64,000 nucleotides of DNA from Halocynthiibacter sp. SDUM655004 (GCF_026015885.1 NZ_JAPDUG010000001.1:310001-374000), one strand, 5' to 3'. Positions 34,990-45,662 are shown, counted from the stretch's first letter. The notes: generated by a model from the sequence alone, not told the origin. Numbers and translations are program-made.

Positions 34990-35595
34990 ATGCCGCAACC
35001 CATAGAGCGTCACAAAACGTTCACATTTGGCCTGATTTCGCTTGGATCCAATGTTTCGACGCAAGGTTACAAACCTTTAGACAGGTTGAAATCTGCTCTT
35101 TCTGACCTCCGGGACAGCGGTTTCACGATTCGTGCCACTAGCAAATATTATCACGCCCCGTTTTTCCCGCCGAATCAGGGGGCAGATTTCGTGAATGCCG
35201 TTGCAGAAGTCGCGGCGGACATCCCCGCGGAGGAGGCAATGCAGCGTTTTCATGAAGTCGAAAACAATCACAATCGCGAGAGGCCCTATCGTTGGTCTGA
35301 TCGCACGTTGGATATTGATCTTTTGACTTGGACGCATGAGGGCGAAGAGTTGGTGCGGCCAGACCCGCAAAAACAGGCCGAATGGCGAAATTTGCCTTTG
35401 GAAGAACAGAAAAAACGAGCGCCAAAAGAGCTTATTCTGCCACATCCGCGCCTACAGGATCGTGCGTTTGTGCTGATTCCTCTAAGTGACATTGCGCCGG
35501 AGTTTCGACATCCCGTGACAGGAGAAACCCTGCGTCAGATGCTGGATGTGCTTCCAGAAAGTGATAAATCAGCGATATTTCCCCTGAAAACCTAG
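34990..35595 (+). CDS. folK: 2-amino-4-hydroxy-6-hydroxymethyldihydropteridine pyrophosphokinase
   Basis: A 201-residue HPPK, somewhat longer than the E. coli enzyme (about 160 residues) because of a basic insertion. The motif SLGSN is near residue 18, and the signature RWSDRTLDIDLL is intact. It transfers pyrophosphate to the pterin for folate synthesis. No folP or folB is adjacent. The ribosome-binding site before the ATG at 34990 is poor. Confidence 0.92.
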   Translation: MPQPIERHKTFTFGLISLGSNVSTQGYKPLDRLKSALSDLRDSGFTIRATSKYYHAPFFPPNQGADFVNAVAEVAADIPAEEAMQRFHEVENNHNRERPYRWSDRTLDIDLLTWTHEGEELVRPDPQKQAEWRNLPLEEQKKRAPKELILPHPRLQDRAFVLIPLSDIAPEFRHPVTGETLRQMLDVLPESDKSAIFPLKT

Positions 35596-35606
35596 GGTTT
35601 TTGCCC

Positions 35607-35635
35607 TTGTCAATAGTTTCGCAAGCGCCTAAACA
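35607..35635 (+). promoter_or_regulatory. Candidate rpoZ promoter
   Basis: TTGTCA at 35607-35612 and TAAACA at 35630-35635 are separated by exactly 17 bases, 36 bases before the rpoZ ATG. It is a plausible sigma-70 promoter for the rpoZ-rsh operon; no conserved regulatory box was noticed. Confidence 0.45.
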
Positions 35636-35671
35636 GACCTCTTCAAACCCCCGAATTGCTGAGGAGTCCTC

Positions 35672-36028
35672 ATGGCCCGCGTTACGGTAGAAGATTGCGT
35701 TGATAAAGTTCCTAACCGCTTTGAGCTGGTGATGCTCGCGTCGCACCGTGCCCGTGAGATTTCATCCGGTGCAGAGATCACTGTTGATCGCGACAACGAC
35801 AAGAACCCTGTTGTTTCCCTGCGTGAAATCGCAGAAGAGACACAGCTTGCCGATGACCTGCGCGAGCGCATGATCGAGAGCAACCAGACCCAGATCGAAG
35901 TCGACGAACCCGAAGCCGACGATATGGCGCTTCTTATGGGTGCAGAGACAGCTGACAAACCCGACGAAGACGAAGCAAATGACGAGATGCTCCTTCGCGC
36001 GTTGATGGAAGCTCAGGGACAACAGTAG
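35672..36028 (+). CDS. rpoZ: RNA polymerase omega subunit
   Basis: A 118-residue omega subunit, starting [33 protein letters not shown], the family signature. An acidic C-terminal extension follows ([15 protein letters not shown]). It stabilises beta-prime and supports the ppGpp response. It is preceded by GAGGAG and lies 31 bases before rsh, the common alphaproteobacterial pairing. Confidence 0.97.
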   Translation: MARVTVEDCVDKVPNRFELVMLASHRAREISSGAEITVDRDNDKNPVVSLREIAEETQLADDLRERMIESNQTQIEVDEPEADDMALLMGAETADKPDEDEANDEMLLRALMEAQGQQ

Positions 36029-36059
36029 AGGGCGCACGCGCGCCATAAAGGCGGATTGG

Positions 36060-38183
36060 ATGATCGACGTCGACGACCTGATCCAGCTGGTCCGTAACTA
36101 CAACCCCAACACCGATGCAGAGAAAATCGCCGCGGCCTATGCGTATGGCCGCGAGATGCACAAGGGGCAGTACCGCCAGTCTGGCGAGGAATATTTTACC
36201 CATCCGGTTGCCGTTGCTGCGATTCTGACCGAGCAACAGCTTGATGATGCAACAATCATCACGGCGCTCTTGCACGACACAATCGAAGACACAAAATCAA
36301 CCTATACCGAGATCGCGGAGCGGTTCGGTAAAGAAGTTGCCGAGCTTGTTGATGGCGTCACGAAGCTGACCAACTTGCAGCTGTCCAGTTCGGAAACCAA
36401 GCAGTCAGAGAACTTTCGCAAGCTGTTTATGGCAATGTCGAAGGACATGCGGGTTATCCTGATCAAGCTTGCCGACCGCCTGCACAACATGCGCACGATC
36501 AAGGCTATGCGTCCGGAGAAGCAGGCTCAGAAGGCTCGCGAAACGATGGACATTTTTGCGCCGTTGGCAGGCCGTATGGGTATGCAATGGATGCGCGAGG
36601 AGCTTGAAGACCTCGCGTTCCGCGTTTTGAATCCAGAAGCGCGCAATTCTATTATCCGCCGCTTCATCATGCTTCAGCGTGAAACCGGCGATGTAATTCA
36701 CAAGATTACGCACGACATCCGCGCCGAGCTAGAAGCCGAGGGCATAGACGCCGAAGTCTATGGCCGTGCGAAGAAGCCCTATTCCATCTGGCGCAAGATG
36801 GAAGAGAAAGGGATCGGCTTTTCCCGGTTGTCGGATATTTACGGGTTCCGCGTGATTACCCGTGTTGATTCCGATTGTTACCGTGTGCTGGGCGCAATTC
36901 ACCGCCGCTGGCGCGCTGTGCCCGATCGGTTCAAGGATTACATCAGCCAGCCGAAGTCCAACGGATATCGCTCGATCCATACCACTGTTTCGGGTCGTGA
37001 CGCTAAGCGCGTCGAAGTACAGATCCGAAGCCGCCAAATGCATGATGTGGCAGAAAGTGGCGTTGCGGCGCATTGGTCGTATCGCGACGGTGTGCGAGCT
37101 GAAAACCCATTTGCTGTTGACCCTGCGAAGTGGATTTCCGGCCTAACCGAGCGATTTGCCAATGCCGAGGATCATGACGAGTTTCTGGAGCATGTTAAGC
37201 TCGAAATGTATTCGGATCAGGTGTTCTGTTTTACGCCCAAAGGCGCGGTTGAAAAGCTGCCTAAGGGGGCGACGCCGCTTGATTTTGCCTATGCCATTCA
37301 CACACGCATCGGCGACAGCTGTGTGGGCGCAAAGGTCGACGGTATCCGCGTGCCGCTCTGGACACGTTTGAAGAACGGCCAGTCGGTTGAGATTATCACA
37401 GCCGAAGGCCAACGCCCGCAACCAACGTGGCTTGATATCGTTGTTACCGGGCGAGCCAAGGCGGCTATTCGCCGAAGCCTGCGTGAAGAAGACCGTGAGC
37501 GGTTTATCAAGCTTGGCCGAGAGCTTGCGCGGGTTGCGTTCGAACATATCGGCAAGAAAGCGACGGAAAAAACTCTGTTGCGCGCGGCGAAGCAACTTGG
37601 GTTGGTCGATACGTCTGAACTACTTGCGCGTTTGGGAAGTGCAGAACTTGCTGGGCGCGATGTTGTTGAGGTTGTCTATCCCGAATTGGCCGCGCGTAGC
37701 GGTGAAGAGATCGACGAAGCACGCGCGGTCGTTGGCCTTTCGCCCGGGCAAAGCTTTCAGCGCGCGCAATGCTGTCAGCCGGTTCCCGGAGAGCGTATTG
37801 TCGGCATCACTTATCGCGGACAGGGCGTGGTTGTGCACGGCATCGATTGCCCCGTGCTCGGCGATTACGAAGAGCAAACAGAGCGTTGGGTCGACCTTCA
37901 TTGGCATTCTGGTCGCCATCCTGCTGTGCATACCGTTACAATAGATGTAACGATAAGCAACGACGCAGGTGTGTTGGGTCGCATTTGCACATTGATCGGA
38001 GAACAGGGCGCGAATATCTCTGATATGCATTTCTCTGACAGGAAGCCTGATTTCTACCGCTTGATGATCGACGTTGATCTCAGGGATGCAGAACATCTTC
38101 ATGCGGTCATAAATGCGCTTGAAGTTGATGAGAATGTTGCTTCAATCGAACGCCACAGGGATAAAACCCGAAAACCCGCCTAA
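36060..38183 (+). CDS. rsh: Bifunctional (p)ppGpp synthetase/hydrolase
   Basis: A 707-residue RelA/SpoT homologue. The N-terminal HD hydrolase has His48 (FTHPVAVAAIL) and His72-Asp73 (LLHDTIEDT). The synthetase domain carries YGRAKKPYSIWRKM and SDIYGFRVI (about residues 235-270). A TGS domain (VFCFTPKGAVEKLP) and a C-terminal ACT domain (about 635-700) follow. Hydrolase signature residues are intact, so it is probably bifunctional and may be the only RSH in this genome. It is in the rpoZ operon. Confidence 0.96.
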   Translation: MIDVDDLIQLVRNYNPNTDAEKIAAAYAYGREMHKGQYRQSGEEYFTHPVAVAAILTEQQLDDATIITALLHDTIEDTKSTYTEIAERFGKEVAELVDGVTKLTNLQLSSSETKQSENFRKLFMAMSKDMRVILIKLADRLHNMRTIKAMRPEKQAQKARETMDIFAPLAGRMGMQWMREELEDLAFRVLNPEARNSIIRRFIMLQRETGDVIHKITHDIRAELEAEGIDAEVYGRAKKPYSIWRKMEEKGIGFSRLSDIYGFRVITRVDSDCYRVLGAIHRRWRAVPDRFKDYISQPKSNGYRSIHTTVSGRDAKRVEVQIRSRQMHDVAESGVAAHWSYRDGVRAENPFAVDPAKWISGLTERFANAEDHDEFLEHVKLEMYSDQVFCFTPKGAVEKLPKGATPLDFAYAIHTRIGDSCVGAKVDGIRVPLWTRLKNGQSVEIITAEGQRPQPTWLDIVVTGRAKAAIRRSLREEDRERFIKLGRELARVAFEHIGKKATEKTLLRAAKQLGLVDTSELLARLGSAELAGRDVVEVVYPELAARSGEEIDEARAVVGLSPGQSFQRAQCCQPVPGERIVGITYRGQGVVVHGIDCPVLGDYEEQTERWVDLHWHSGRHPAVHTVTIDVTISNDAGVLGRICTLIGEQGANISDMHFSDRKPDFYRLMIDVDLRDAEHLHAVINALEVDENVASIERHRDKTRKPA

Positions 38184-38204
38184 TCGGCTGTAAAGGAAGA
38201 GTAC

Positions 38205-38852
38205 TTGGTATTTAAGCGCCGCGATAAACGCCCAATTTGGCAGGTCGTCGTGGACTTTTTCTATCCCAAGGGAGGATGGAAGCGCGCGTTTTACTATGTG
38301 CAGCACCGTCTTCACCGTCTTCCCGATCCTCCACATCGTATTGCGCGGGGTCTCTTTATTGGGGTTCTCATCAGCTTTACCCCGCTGTTTGGGATGCACT
38401 TCATCTTTGCGGCTCTTTTGGCCAAGGCCATCCGTGGAAACATCATGGCCGCGTTGCTCGGAACGTTTTTTGGTAATCCGCTGACTTTCCCGTTTATCGC
38501 GACTTTGAGCCTGCAGCTTGGGTATCTCATCATGGGGTATCCCCATGGTGACCCGCACCGAGGGAACGTGTTTGAATATTTCAAAAGCTCTGGAATAGAG
38601 ATCAAACGCAATTTCGTAGCGCTGTTTACAAATGCAGACGCGAACTGGTCCAGCCTTAGCGGGTTCTACGAAAGCATCTTCCTGCCCTATCTGATTGGCG
38701 GGATCGTTCCCGGCGTTGTCTGTGGGCTTGTGGTTTACTATCTCTCTGTGCCGTTGATTACGGTGTATCAGAACCGCAGGCGCGGGCGACTTAAGAAAAA
38801 GCTGGACGAGCTTCGCAAGAAAGCCGCAAAGAAGGCTGACGGCGAGGTCTGA
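38205..38852 (+). CDS. DUF2062 membrane protein
   Basis: A 215-residue protein with three hydrophobic segments and the DUF2062-type core (GLFIGVLISFTPLFGMHFIFAAL, GTFFGNPLTFPFI). The start is a TTG at 38205 with AAAGGAAG upstream. A basic C-terminus (KKKLDELRKKAAKKA) faces the cytoplasm. It follows rsh by 21 bases. Function unknown in the family. Confidence 0.82.
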   Translation: MVFKRRDKRPIWQVVVDFFYPKGGWKRAFYYVQHRLHRLPDPPHRIARGLFIGVLISFTPLFGMHFIFAALLAKAIRGNIMAALLGTFFGNPLTFPFIATLSLQLGYLIMGYPHGDPHRGNVFEYFKSSGIEIKRNFVALFTNADANWSSLSGFYESIFLPYLIGGIVPGVVCGLVVYYLSVPLITVYQNRRRGRLKKKLDELRKKAAKKADGEV

Positions 38853-38918
38853 TCCCGCTAGGTTACATTCGGAACAGATTGAGCCGCGCGATGACGGCTA
38901 TGAAATAGAGGAAATGCC

Positions 38919-39668
38919 ATGTCGACAGCAAACAAGCTGCGCCTCGGGGTGAACATTGATCACGTTGCAACGGTGCGAAATGCACGCGGAGGCAATACAC
39001 CAGATCCGTTGCGCGCTGCGCTTCTGGCAGAGAAAGCAGGTGCGGATGGCATTACGGCTCATTTGCGGGAAGATCGCCGTCATATCGGTGACGCTGATAT
39101 CGAAGGGCTGATGGAGGCGCTTTCGGTGCCACTCAATTTCGAGATGGCCGCCACAGAAGAGATGCAGGCCATTGCGCTTCGTCATAAGCCTCATGCGGTT
39201 TGTGTCGTGCCGGAAAAGCGCGAAGAGCGCACTACGGAAGGCGGGCTTGATGTAGCGCGCGAGGAAAACCGCTTAGCGCATTTCATCGCGCCGCTCAGTG
39301 ATGCAGGATGCCGCGTTTCAATATTTATTGCCGCCGACAAACGCCAGATCGAGGCCGCGCACCGAATTGGTGCGGCAGTAATTGAATTGCACACGGGCGC
39401 TTACTGCGACGCTCATGCAGAGGGTGATTTCGCCACGCGAGACGCGGAGTTGGAAAGCTTGCGCGAGATGTCGACCTTTGCGCATTCTCTTGGGCTTGAA
39501 GTCCATGCTGGCCATGGCCTGACGTATGATACGGTACAGCCCATCGCAGAGTTTCCAGAAGTCGCAGAATTGAACATCGGTCATTTCCTCATCGGAGAGA
39601 GCATATTCCGTGGGCTAGAGCCTGCGATTGCCGAAATGCGGCGGCTTATGGATGAGGCGCGCGCATGA
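38919..39668 (+). CDS. pdxJ: Pyridoxine 5'-phosphate synthase
   Basis: A 249-residue PdxJ that condenses amino-acetone phosphate with deoxyxylulose phosphate to form vitamin B6. Diagnostic segments are [26 protein letters not shown] and [10 protein letters not shown]. The ATG follows GAGGAAA. It overlaps the LysE gene (ATGA). Confidence 0.97.
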   Translation: MSTANKLRLGVNIDHVATVRNARGGNTPDPLRAALLAEKAGADGITAHLREDRRHIGDADIEGLMEALSVPLNFEMAATEEMQAIALRHKPHAVCVVPEKREERTTEGGLDVAREENRLAHFIAPLSDAGCRVSIFIAADKRQIEAAHRIGAAVIELHTGAYCDAHAEGDFATRDAELESLREMSTFAHSLGLEVHAGHGLTYDTVQPIAEFPEVAELNIGHFLIGESIFRGLEPAIAEMRRLMDEARA

Positions 39669-40291
39669 CAGGGGCCGAGCTTGGCCTATTGTGGCTCGGT
39701 TGGGCGATTGCCGGTGCAAGCCCCGGACCAGCAACAATGGCGCTTGCGGGCACATCCATGAAACAAGGCCGCCAAGCGGGACTGGCTCTTGCGTTGGGAA
39801 TCCTTGTCGGAAGCGCCACTTGGGGAATTGCGGCCGCTTTGGGAATGAGCGCGGTGATGGTTGGGAATGCGTGGATTTTCACGACCTTGCGATACGCGGG
39901 CGCCGCCTATCTCTTGTTCCTCGCATATAAGTCCATGCGCTCTGCCTTTTCGCGAAGCGATGCTAAATTACAGGCCGCAATCACGGGGACAACCAAGCAA
40001 GTTTTTCTAAAAGGCGTTCTGCTTCATCTAACGAACCCGAAGGCGATCCTTGCATGGGGCGCGATTTATGCCATCGTGCTGCCAGAGGGCGCGACAAGTG
40101 CCGAAGTGTTTAGCCTATTTGGGTTCTTGTATCTTGCATCACTCATTGTTTTTCCGAGCTATGCGATCCTGTTTTCAACGCGCGGTATGGTTAGCACCTA
40201 TCAGCGCCTAAAACGGTGGTTTGAAGGGACATTTGCGGTGCTGTTTGGTGCTGCGAGCCTTAAGATTTTAACGACGAGGGGATTTGAATGA
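39665..40291 (+). CDS. LysE/RhtB-family amino-acid exporter
   Basis: A 208-residue membrane protein with about five or six hydrophobic segments and the family's N-terminal [12 protein letters not shown] signature. It probably exports an amino acid or homoserine lactone; the substrate cannot be told. It is translationally coupled to pdxJ and to the exported protein downstream. Confidence 0.9.
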   Translation: MTGAELGLLWLGWAIAGASPGPATMALAGTSMKQGRQAGLALALGILVGSATWGIAAALGMSAVMVGNAWIFTTLRYAGAAYLLFLAYKSMRSAFSRSDAKLQAAITGTTKQVFLKGVLLHLTNPKAILAWGAIYAIVLPEGATSAEVFSLFGFLYLASLIVFPSYAILFSTRGMVSTYQRLKRWFEGTFAVLFGAASLKILTTRGFE

Positions 40292-40743
40292 AATTATTAG
40301 CTTTTGTCGCTGCGCTGGCAGCGCCTGGAATTGCATCCGCGCAAGAGGTTCTTGATTGCGATTGGCAGGCATCGGCCCAATCGATTGCGGAACCATGGGA
40401 GGAGAACACGCGCACCTTTGCGAACGGCGATGTGCGTCTCGCATTGCTCGATACAATCGAACCTGCCGCTGGCTCAACTTATCTGCTTGTGCTTTCGCCT
40501 CCTTTTCACGAATTGGGCGATCGCCAGTGCAAAGTTATCGGCCTTTCAAGCGTCGTAGGCTTTACAAATCTAGAGTTCTCCACACTTCAGGCCGATTACG
40601 ATCCTGCTGTTGGATTGGTCTTTACCATCGACGGATCAACCTACGTCCATGAGACTGGCGGCTCTGAGGGGGGCGTTCTGTCGTTTAGCCTGAACCAAGC
40701 AACAGGTGATATCAATCCAAGCTATGAGCCGGATCCGCAATGA
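40288..40743 (+). CDS. Exported hypothetical protein
   Basis: A 151-residue protein with a clear signal peptide (cleavage near ASA-QE). Two cysteines (in LDCDW and RQCKV) could make a disulfide. No known domain recognised; it is predicted periplasmic and beta-rich. ATGA overlaps both upstream (LysE) and downstream (acpS) show that it is part of the operon. Confidence 0.75.
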   Translation: MKLLAFVAALAAPGIASAQEVLDCDWQASAQSIAEPWEENTRTFANGDVRLALLDTIEPAAGSTYLLVLSPPFHELGDRQCKVIGLSSVVGFTNLEFSTLQADYDPAVGLVFTIDGSTYVHETGGSEGGVLSFSLNQATGDINPSYEPDPQ

Positions 40744-41156
40744 TCCTTGGCATTGGTACAGACCTTGCGAACATCGAGCGCATTCAAGGTACGCTTGATC
40801 GGTTCGGAACACGGTTCAAAAATCGTGTGTTCACCGAAACCGAGCAAGCCAAAGCCGAGCGTCGACGCGATGTTGCGGGAACCTATGCCAAGCGTTGGGC
40901 AGCCAAAGAGGCCTGCTCAAAAGCGCTGGGAACTGGGCTTGCTATGGGGATCAGTTGGAAGGATATGGCTGTTCGAAACATGCGAAGCGGCCAACCTGTA
41001 ATGGAAGTCACGGGCTGGGCCAAAGAGCGGCTCGAACAAATGACACCAGCAGGCCACGAAGCGATTATCCATGTAACCCTTACCGACGATCACCCATGGG
41101 CGCAGGCCTTTGTCGTGATCGAAGCACGCCCCGCTAAGCCAGAGACACCAGCGTAA
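40740..41156 (+). CDS. acpS: Holo-[acyl-carrier-protein] synthase
   Basis: A 138-residue phosphopantetheinyl transferase that activates acyl carrier protein. The N-terminal [12 protein letters not shown] (with Mg-ligand Asp8) and the [14 protein letters not shown] motif with its Glu are intact. It overlaps the exported-protein stop by four bases and is followed by a 66-base gap before lepB. Confidence 0.96.
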   Translation: MILGIGTDLANIERIQGTLDRFGTRFKNRVFTETEQAKAERRRDVAGTYAKRWAAKEACSKALGTGLAMGISWKDMAVRNMRSGQPVMEVTGWAKERLEQMTPAGHEAIIHVTLTDDHPWAQAFVVIEARPAKPETPA

Positions 41157-41222
41157 AACTTGACTCTCCCCGCCTTGCGCCTCATGTAGCGCACAACCCA
41201 TATTTCAAGGAACTACAGGCGA

Positions 41223-41993
41223 ATGAAAACGACCGAGAAAAAAGAAGACGGCATCGTCGAAACCATCAAAACAGTGGTCTGGGCGCTTGTGATCGCAGGG
41301 ATCTTCCGCACGCTGTTCTTCCAGCCGTTCTGGATTCCGTCTGGCTCTATGAAAGACACGCTTTTGATTGGCGATTTTCTCTTCGTCAACAAAATGGCCT
41401 ATGGCTATTCCGCCGTATCTTGCCCATTCGGAATTTGCCCGATTTCGGGGCGTATTCTTGGATCGGAACCAGAGCGCGGCGACGTTGTTGTGTTCCGGCA
41501 CCCGACATCCGGTCAGGATTACATCAAGCGCGTGATCGGTCTTCCCGGTGATAAGATTCAAATGAAAAACGGTGTTCTTTTCATCAACGGTGAAGAGGCG
41601 AAACAGACTCCGGACGGCGTATTTGTTGAAGAGTACGAGCCTCAAGGTTCGGTCGGAAATATGCCGGCCTGTATGGAAAGCCGTACAGAGGCGGTGAACT
41701 CCTGTACCAAAGAAAAATTCATCGAAACCCTGCCAAATGGTGTTTCGCATTCCATTCTGAATGTGGGCAATACATTTGTGGACAACACACCGGTCTTTAC
41801 TGTTCCGTTGGAGCATTACTTCTTTATGGGTGACAACCGCGATAACTCGAACGACAGTCGTCAGGGTGTTGGCTTTGTCCCGTACGAGAACCTAATCGGT
41901 CGTGCGGATCGCGTTATCTTTTCCTCCGCTGGTAAATCGCTGTTCTTCTTCTGGACGTGGCGCGGCGACCGTTTCTTTAAGGCGATTGAGTGA
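41223..41993 (+). CDS. lepB: Signal peptidase I
   Basis: A 256-residue type I signal peptidase. A transmembrane segment (about residues 14-36) is followed by the catalytic Ser42 in PSGSMKDTL and Lys102 in [12 protein letters not shown]; the terminal [11 protein letters not shown] box is intact. Two cysteines in [10 protein letters not shown] lie in the loop between boxes. It is GTGA-overlapped with rnc, leading the lepB-rnc-era-DUF1491-recO operon. Confidence 0.97.
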   Translation: MKTTEKKEDGIVETIKTVVWALVIAGIFRTLFFQPFWIPSGSMKDTLLIGDFLFVNKMAYGYSAVSCPFGICPISGRILGSEPERGDVVVFRHPTSGQDYIKRVIGLPGDKIQMKNGVLFINGEEAKQTPDGVFVEEYEPQGSVGNMPACMESRTEAVNSCTKEKFIETLPNGVSHSILNVGNTFVDNTPVFTVPLEHYFFMGDNRDNSNDSRQGVGFVPYENLIGRADRVIFSSAGKSLFFFWTWRGDRFFKAIE

Positions 41994-42676
41994 AGCTGGC
42001 GGCCGAACTCAAGGCCTTCTGTGGCCAGATCGGACATGAGTTTGCCGATCCCTCGCTCTTGGTGCGGGCGGTTACGCACAGCTCCATGTCCTCACCCACT
42101 CGCGCGGACAACCAGCGCGATGAGTTTCTGGGCGACCGTGTTCTTGGCCTTGTGATTGCCGAGGCGCTTCTGAAGCATGACCAAAAGGCGAGTGAAGGGT
42201 TGCTTGCGCCGCGGTTCAACGCGCTTGTCCGTAAGGAAACCTGTGCGGATGTGGCGCGAGAAATCGGGCTGGGCAGTGTTCTGAAGCTTGGTCGGTCTGA
42301 AATGATCTCTGGTGGTCGGCGTAAAGAGGCGCTTCTTGCGGATGCAATGGAAGCTCTTATCGCTGCGATCTATCAGGACGCTGGATTTGATGTTGCGCGC
42401 GATTTTGTGCTGCGGCTGTGGGGCGATCGGATCACCAAAGTTGAAGCCGATGCCCGCGATTCAAAAACGGCGCTTCAGGAATGGGCGCAGGCCCGCAAGC
42501 TTAACCCGCCAAAATACATCGAGATTTCGCGCAGTGGGCCGGATCATGCTCCGGTTTTCACAATCGAGGTCCGGCTTGAAAATGGCAAAAGCGAAAAAGC
42601 CACAGCAGGCTCCAAACGCAATGCCGAACAGGCCGCCGCAACCGCGCTCCTTGCGCGTCTGGAAGGAAAATCATGA
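41990..42676 (+). CDS. rnc: Ribonuclease III
   Basis: A 228-residue RNase III starting at GTG, four bases inside lepB. The catalytic signature is [13 protein letters not shown] (about residues 43-55), followed by [12 protein letters not shown]. The C-terminal dsRNA-binding domain ([36 protein letters not shown]) is complete. It overlaps era by ATGA. Confidence 0.97.
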   Translation: MKLAAELKAFCGQIGHEFADPSLLVRAVTHSSMSSPTRADNQRDEFLGDRVLGLVIAEALLKHDQKASEGLLAPRFNALVRKETCADVAREIGLGSVLKLGRSEMISGGRRKEALLADAMEALIAAIYQDAGFDVARDFVLRLWGDRITKVEADARDSKTALQEWAQARKLNPPKYIEISRSGPDHAPVFTIEVRLENGKSEKATAGSKRNAEQAAATALLARLEGKS

Positions 42677-43584
42677 CCGACACACGTGCAGGTTTCGTCG
42701 CCCTTATTGGTGAACCCAACGCAGGGAAATCCACACTCCTGAACTATATGGTCGGGGCCAAGGTTTCGATCGTGACCCATAAGGTTCAGACAACGCGCGC
42801 CCGCATACGGGGCGTGACGGTTGAGGGGCAAAGCCAGATTGTTTTTGTCGACACTCCCGGCGTATTCCGCCCACGCCGTCGGCTTGATCGTGCGATGGTT
42901 GCCGCAGCATGGGGCGGCGCGGCGGACGCGGATGTCGTTGTGCTTCTGATCGAGGCGCATCGCGGCGTAACCGAAGGCGTTGAGCAGATCATCGAGACGC
43001 TTCAAGAGCTTGCAGACGGTCGCAGCATCGCGCTTGCGATCAACAAAATTGATCGGGTTAAGTCCGAAGTGCTGCTTGGTTTGGCCGCGAAGATGAACGA
43101 GATGTTCCCCTTTGACGAGACTTTCATGATCTCTGCGGAAAAAGGCCACGGCGTTGAAACGCTACGCCACTGGCTTGCCAAAGAGGTGCCTGCTGGCCCG
43201 TGGCTTTATCCTGAAGACCAGATCGCGGATCTGCCTCTTCGTATGATTGCAGCGGAAATTACGCGCGAGAAACTGACTCTAAGAATGCATCAGGAGCTTC
43301 CGTATCAGCTCACAGTCGAGACGGAAAAATGGGAAGACCGTAAAGATGGCTCGGTCAAGATTGACCAGCTGATTTACGTAATGCGCGACGGGCATAAGGG
43401 TATTGTGCTGGGCAATAAAGGCGAGTCGATCAAAGCGATTGGCAAGGCCGCGCGTGAGGAGCTTGAAGAGTTTCTTGGGCGTAAGGTGCATCTTTTCCTT
43501 CAGGTCAAAGTGCGGCCCAACTGGCTTGAGGAATCCGAGCGCTATGACGAGATGGGCCTGAATTTCAAAGACGGAAATTCATGA
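42673..43584 (+). CDS. era: GTPase Era
   Basis: A 303-residue Era GTPase acting in 16S rRNA maturation and 30S assembly. Walker A is [14 protein letters not shown]3 is DTPGVF, and the guanine-specificity NKID lies at about residues 119-122. The C-terminal KH domain has [20 protein letters not shown]. Overlaps with rnc and DUF1491 on each side indicate coupled translation. Confidence 0.97.
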   Translation: MTDTRAGFVALIGEPNAGKSTLLNYMVGAKVSIVTHKVQTTRARIRGVTVEGQSQIVFVDTPGVFRPRRRLDRAMVAAAWGGAADADVVVLLIEAHRGVTEGVEQIIETLQELADGRSIALAINKIDRVKSEVLLGLAAKMNEMFPFDETFMISAEKGHGVETLRHWLAKEVPAGPWLYPEDQIADLPLRMIAAEITREKLTLRMHQELPYQLTVETEKWEDRKDGSVKIDQLIYVMRDGHKGIVLGNKGESIKAIGKAAREELEEFLGRKVHLFLQVKVRPNWLEESERYDEMGLNFKDGNS

Positions 43585-43913
43585 GCCGACTGACGGCGGA
43601 AATTTGGGTTTCGGCCTATCTCACGCGACTTCGTCTTGCGGATATTCCAGCGTTTGTCGTTACAAAAGGTGACCTTACGGCGGGCGCTGTGTTGGTGAAA
43701 CTTAACACGCTCGATGGCAATGCCGAGGCCTTCCAAAAGAGTTTTGACCTTATGACGGGCGAGCGGACTTGGATTAGCCTGCATGCGGGCCCCGAAGCAG
43801 ACGTTGACGCTTCTATCGCCAAACAACGCAGTTTTGATCCCGATCTATGGGTTATAGAGGTCGAGGATCGCGCGGGGCGGCATTTGCTCGACGAACCGGG
43901 TTTGGCCGATTAA
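43581..43913 (+). CDS. DUF1491 protein
   Basis: A 110-residue DUF1491-type protein. It begins with a beta-strand and helix pattern around AEIWVSAYLTRLRLADIPAFVV, characteristic of the family in alphaproteobacteria, where it often sits between era and recO. It overlaps era by four bases and precedes recO by nine. Function unknown. Confidence 0.85.
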   Translation: MSRLTAEIWVSAYLTRLRLADIPAFVVTKGDLTAGAVLVKLNTLDGNAEAFQKSFDLMTGERTWISLHAGPEADVDASIAKQRSFDPDLWVIEVEDRAGRHLLDEPGLAD

Positions 43914-43922
43914 CCTCTCCTC

Positions 43923-44642
43923 ATGGAATGGCGCGATCAAGGCACACTTCTTTCGGTACGTAGGCACGGTGAAACATCCGTGATTATCGACGTTTTCACC
44001 CCGAGCAAAGGGCGTTTTGCGGGAGTTGTCAGAGGTGGGACCAGCCGCAAACTTGCGCCAATTCTTCAACCAGGTGCAGAGCTTTCGGTTGCTTGGAGAG
44101 CGCGGCTAGAAGCGCACCTCGGCGCATTTACGGTGGAGCCAGTGCGCACCCGCGCGGCCCTTGTGATGGGAGACAGGCTCGCACTCGCAGGGCTGAACTC
44201 GATCACGGCACTTCTTGGCTTTTGCGTTCCGGAACGTGAGCCGCATCCGTCTATTCATCAATCTTCCTCCAACCTGCTTGATCTGCTCTCCAAGACAGAC
44301 GCGTGGCCGCTTGCTTACCTTAGGTGGGAGGCCGATTTGCTTGAGGAAATGGGATATGGTCTCGATTTACGACGCTGCGCGGTTACCGGTAGCCGCGATA
44401 ACCTCGTTTTTGTTTCGCCTAAGTCCGGCAAAGCAGTGAGCCGCGAAGGCGCGGGCGAATGGGCAGACAGGCTGCTGCCGCTACCACAGTGCATGCTCGG
44501 ACAAGGCCCTGCTAGCGATGCCGACATTGTCGATGGCCTGCGCACTACAGGGTATTTTCTGGCGAATGGATTGGCCGCAAGTGTGGGCGATAGGCCGCTA
44601 CCGGCAGCGCGGCAACGGCTTATCGATTTACTTGCGCGTTAG
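43923..44642 (+). CDS. recO: DNA repair protein RecO
   Basis: A 239-residue RecO that assists RecA loading in the RecFOR pathway. The N-terminal OB fold opens with [25 protein letters not shown]. The usual zinc-finger cysteines of some RecO proteins are not all present (a single Cys in LRRCAVTG). Last gene of the lepB operon; its stop shares a four-base TTAG with the convergent META gene. Confidence 0.94.
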   Translation: MEWRDQGTLLSVRRHGETSVIIDVFTPSKGRFAGVVRGGTSRKLAPILQPGAELSVAWRARLEAHLGAFTVEPVRTRAALVMGDRLALAGLNSITALLGFCVPEREPHPSIHQSSSNLLDLLSKTDAWPLAYLRWEADLLEEMGYGLDLRRCAVTGSRDNLVFVSPKSGKAVSREGAGEWADRLLPLPQCMLGQGPASDADIVDGLRTTGYFLANGLAASVGDRPLPAARQRLIDLLAR

Positions 44643-45040
44643 TCTTCGGTCTTGGTCGTCGCCTCGAACACCATTTCGCCACCATCCTCATTTGAGAGGA
44701 TCATTGTGTCGCCGACGACTTCAGCAATTGTCATAGCATCAAGCGCGCGAAGATAAGCGGTCTCTGCTTCCAGTTCGGGACAAGCCTTTTGCGTTGCTGC
44801 GATTGGACCTGTTTCAAACCACGGGTAATCCGCCGTTTGCGTGCCGTTGTAGACGTTGCACGGAGCGTTGCCAAAGAACTTGCCTTCTTCGCCAAACTCA
44901 AGAGTTGCTTCGGCCGTAAATTCAGCGCCGTTAAGGGATGTAAGTTTCCAAACGGACCCCGCAGCGCCGTAGCCTGTGACGGTTTCGTCGCTTTCGCAAA
45001 AGGACAAACCGAATAATAGGAGAAATGAATAACGTAACAT
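44639..45040 (-). CDS. META/HslJ-domain protein, probably exported
   Basis: A 133-residue protein with a hydrophobic N-terminus. The lipobox-like LSFC at about residue 15 is imperfect (Phe before Cys), so lipidation is uncertain. The rest matches the META domain: [12 protein letters not shown], a [16 protein letters not shown] segment and [20 protein letters not shown]. HslJ-like proteins are outer-membrane stress proteins. It is convergent with recO. Confidence 0.8.
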   Translation of the reverse strand: MLRYSFLLLFGLSFCESDETVTGYGAAGSVWKLTSLNGAEFTAEATLEFGEEGKFFGNAPCNVYNGTQTADYPWFETGPIAATQKACPELEAETAYLRALDAMTIAEVVGDTMILSNEDGGEMVFEATTKTED

Positions 45041-45061
45041 TCCCCAAATATGGGGGGATGT

Positions 45062-45616
45062 TTAACTTTCTGCAAGAGCGATAAAAGCAGCAAGGAGTGT
45101 GGAGATAATTGAAGCCTGATCTACATCGGATTTACCTCGGCTCTCGTTGAGGCCGATAAATGTGGCGTACATTGCCTCGGTGATTTCAGGGTTTGATAAC
45201 CCAATACTACTTAACAATACGCTAGCGTATGTTTTGCGAACGCTATCCACTTCGGCGATTGCTGCCTCTGCAATCGGCTCTTCCAAAGCCCACGCACGTA
45301 TCGCGCGCTCAGCACGGGCTTCTTGCGTCGGTTCTTCGATTGCGCACATGGATTTGGCGAGTTTTTCAAGTTTGCGCGGTGCGGCATTGTCTTCTTGCTT
45401 CAACTCATCCAAGTATTGAATAACGTCGCTTTTCCAATGGTCTAGAAGTGTAGACTTGTAGTCAGTTAGGACTTTGAAGTGCCAGTAGAAAGAGCCTTTG
45501 GTGGTTCCAGCTGATTTACAAAGAGACTCTGCGCGTAGGGCGGAATAGCCACTCTCAATGAGCGCGTTAAGGCCGATTCCAATCCAATCTTCTTCGGTAA
45601 AACGTTGTTTGGCCAT
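45062..45616 (-). CDS. TetR-family transcriptional regulator
   Basis: A 184-residue TetR regulator with start ATG at 45616 (a longer frame begins at 45670, inside the promoter). The helix-turn-helix is around YSALRAESLCKSAGTTKGSFYWHFK, and the C-terminal part is the ligand-binding domain. It has no adjacent divergent efflux or catabolic gene. A perfect palindrome lies 47-72 bases upstream of its ATG (45663-45688), and a second, near-identical one lies inside the gene, so it probably represses itself. Ligand and other targets unknown. Confidence 0.88.
   Translation of the reverse strand: MAKQRFTEEDWIGIGLNALIESGYSALRAESLCKSAGTTKGSFYWHFKVLTDYKSTLLDHWKSDVIQYLDELKQEDNAAPRKLEKLAKSMCAIEEPTQEARAERAIRAWALEEPIAEAAIAEVDSVRKTYASVLLSSIGLSNPEITEAMYATFIGLNESRGKSDVDQASIISTLLAAFIALAES
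45213..45233 (-). promoter_or_regulatory. Operator-like site inside the tetR gene
   Basis: A 14-bp perfect palindrome, ATACGCTAGCGTAT, at 45217-45230, flanked by AAC-A and GTT, so that it closely resembles the upstream operator (same outer AAC/GTT and ATACG/CGTAT arms, one base longer spacing). It codes for part of a KTYAS segment. It may be a second TetR binding site. Confidence 0.5.
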
Positions 45617-45662
45617 GCTCGGACGAACCTTTTGAAGTTGTGAATGAAGTCGCTTCGATACA

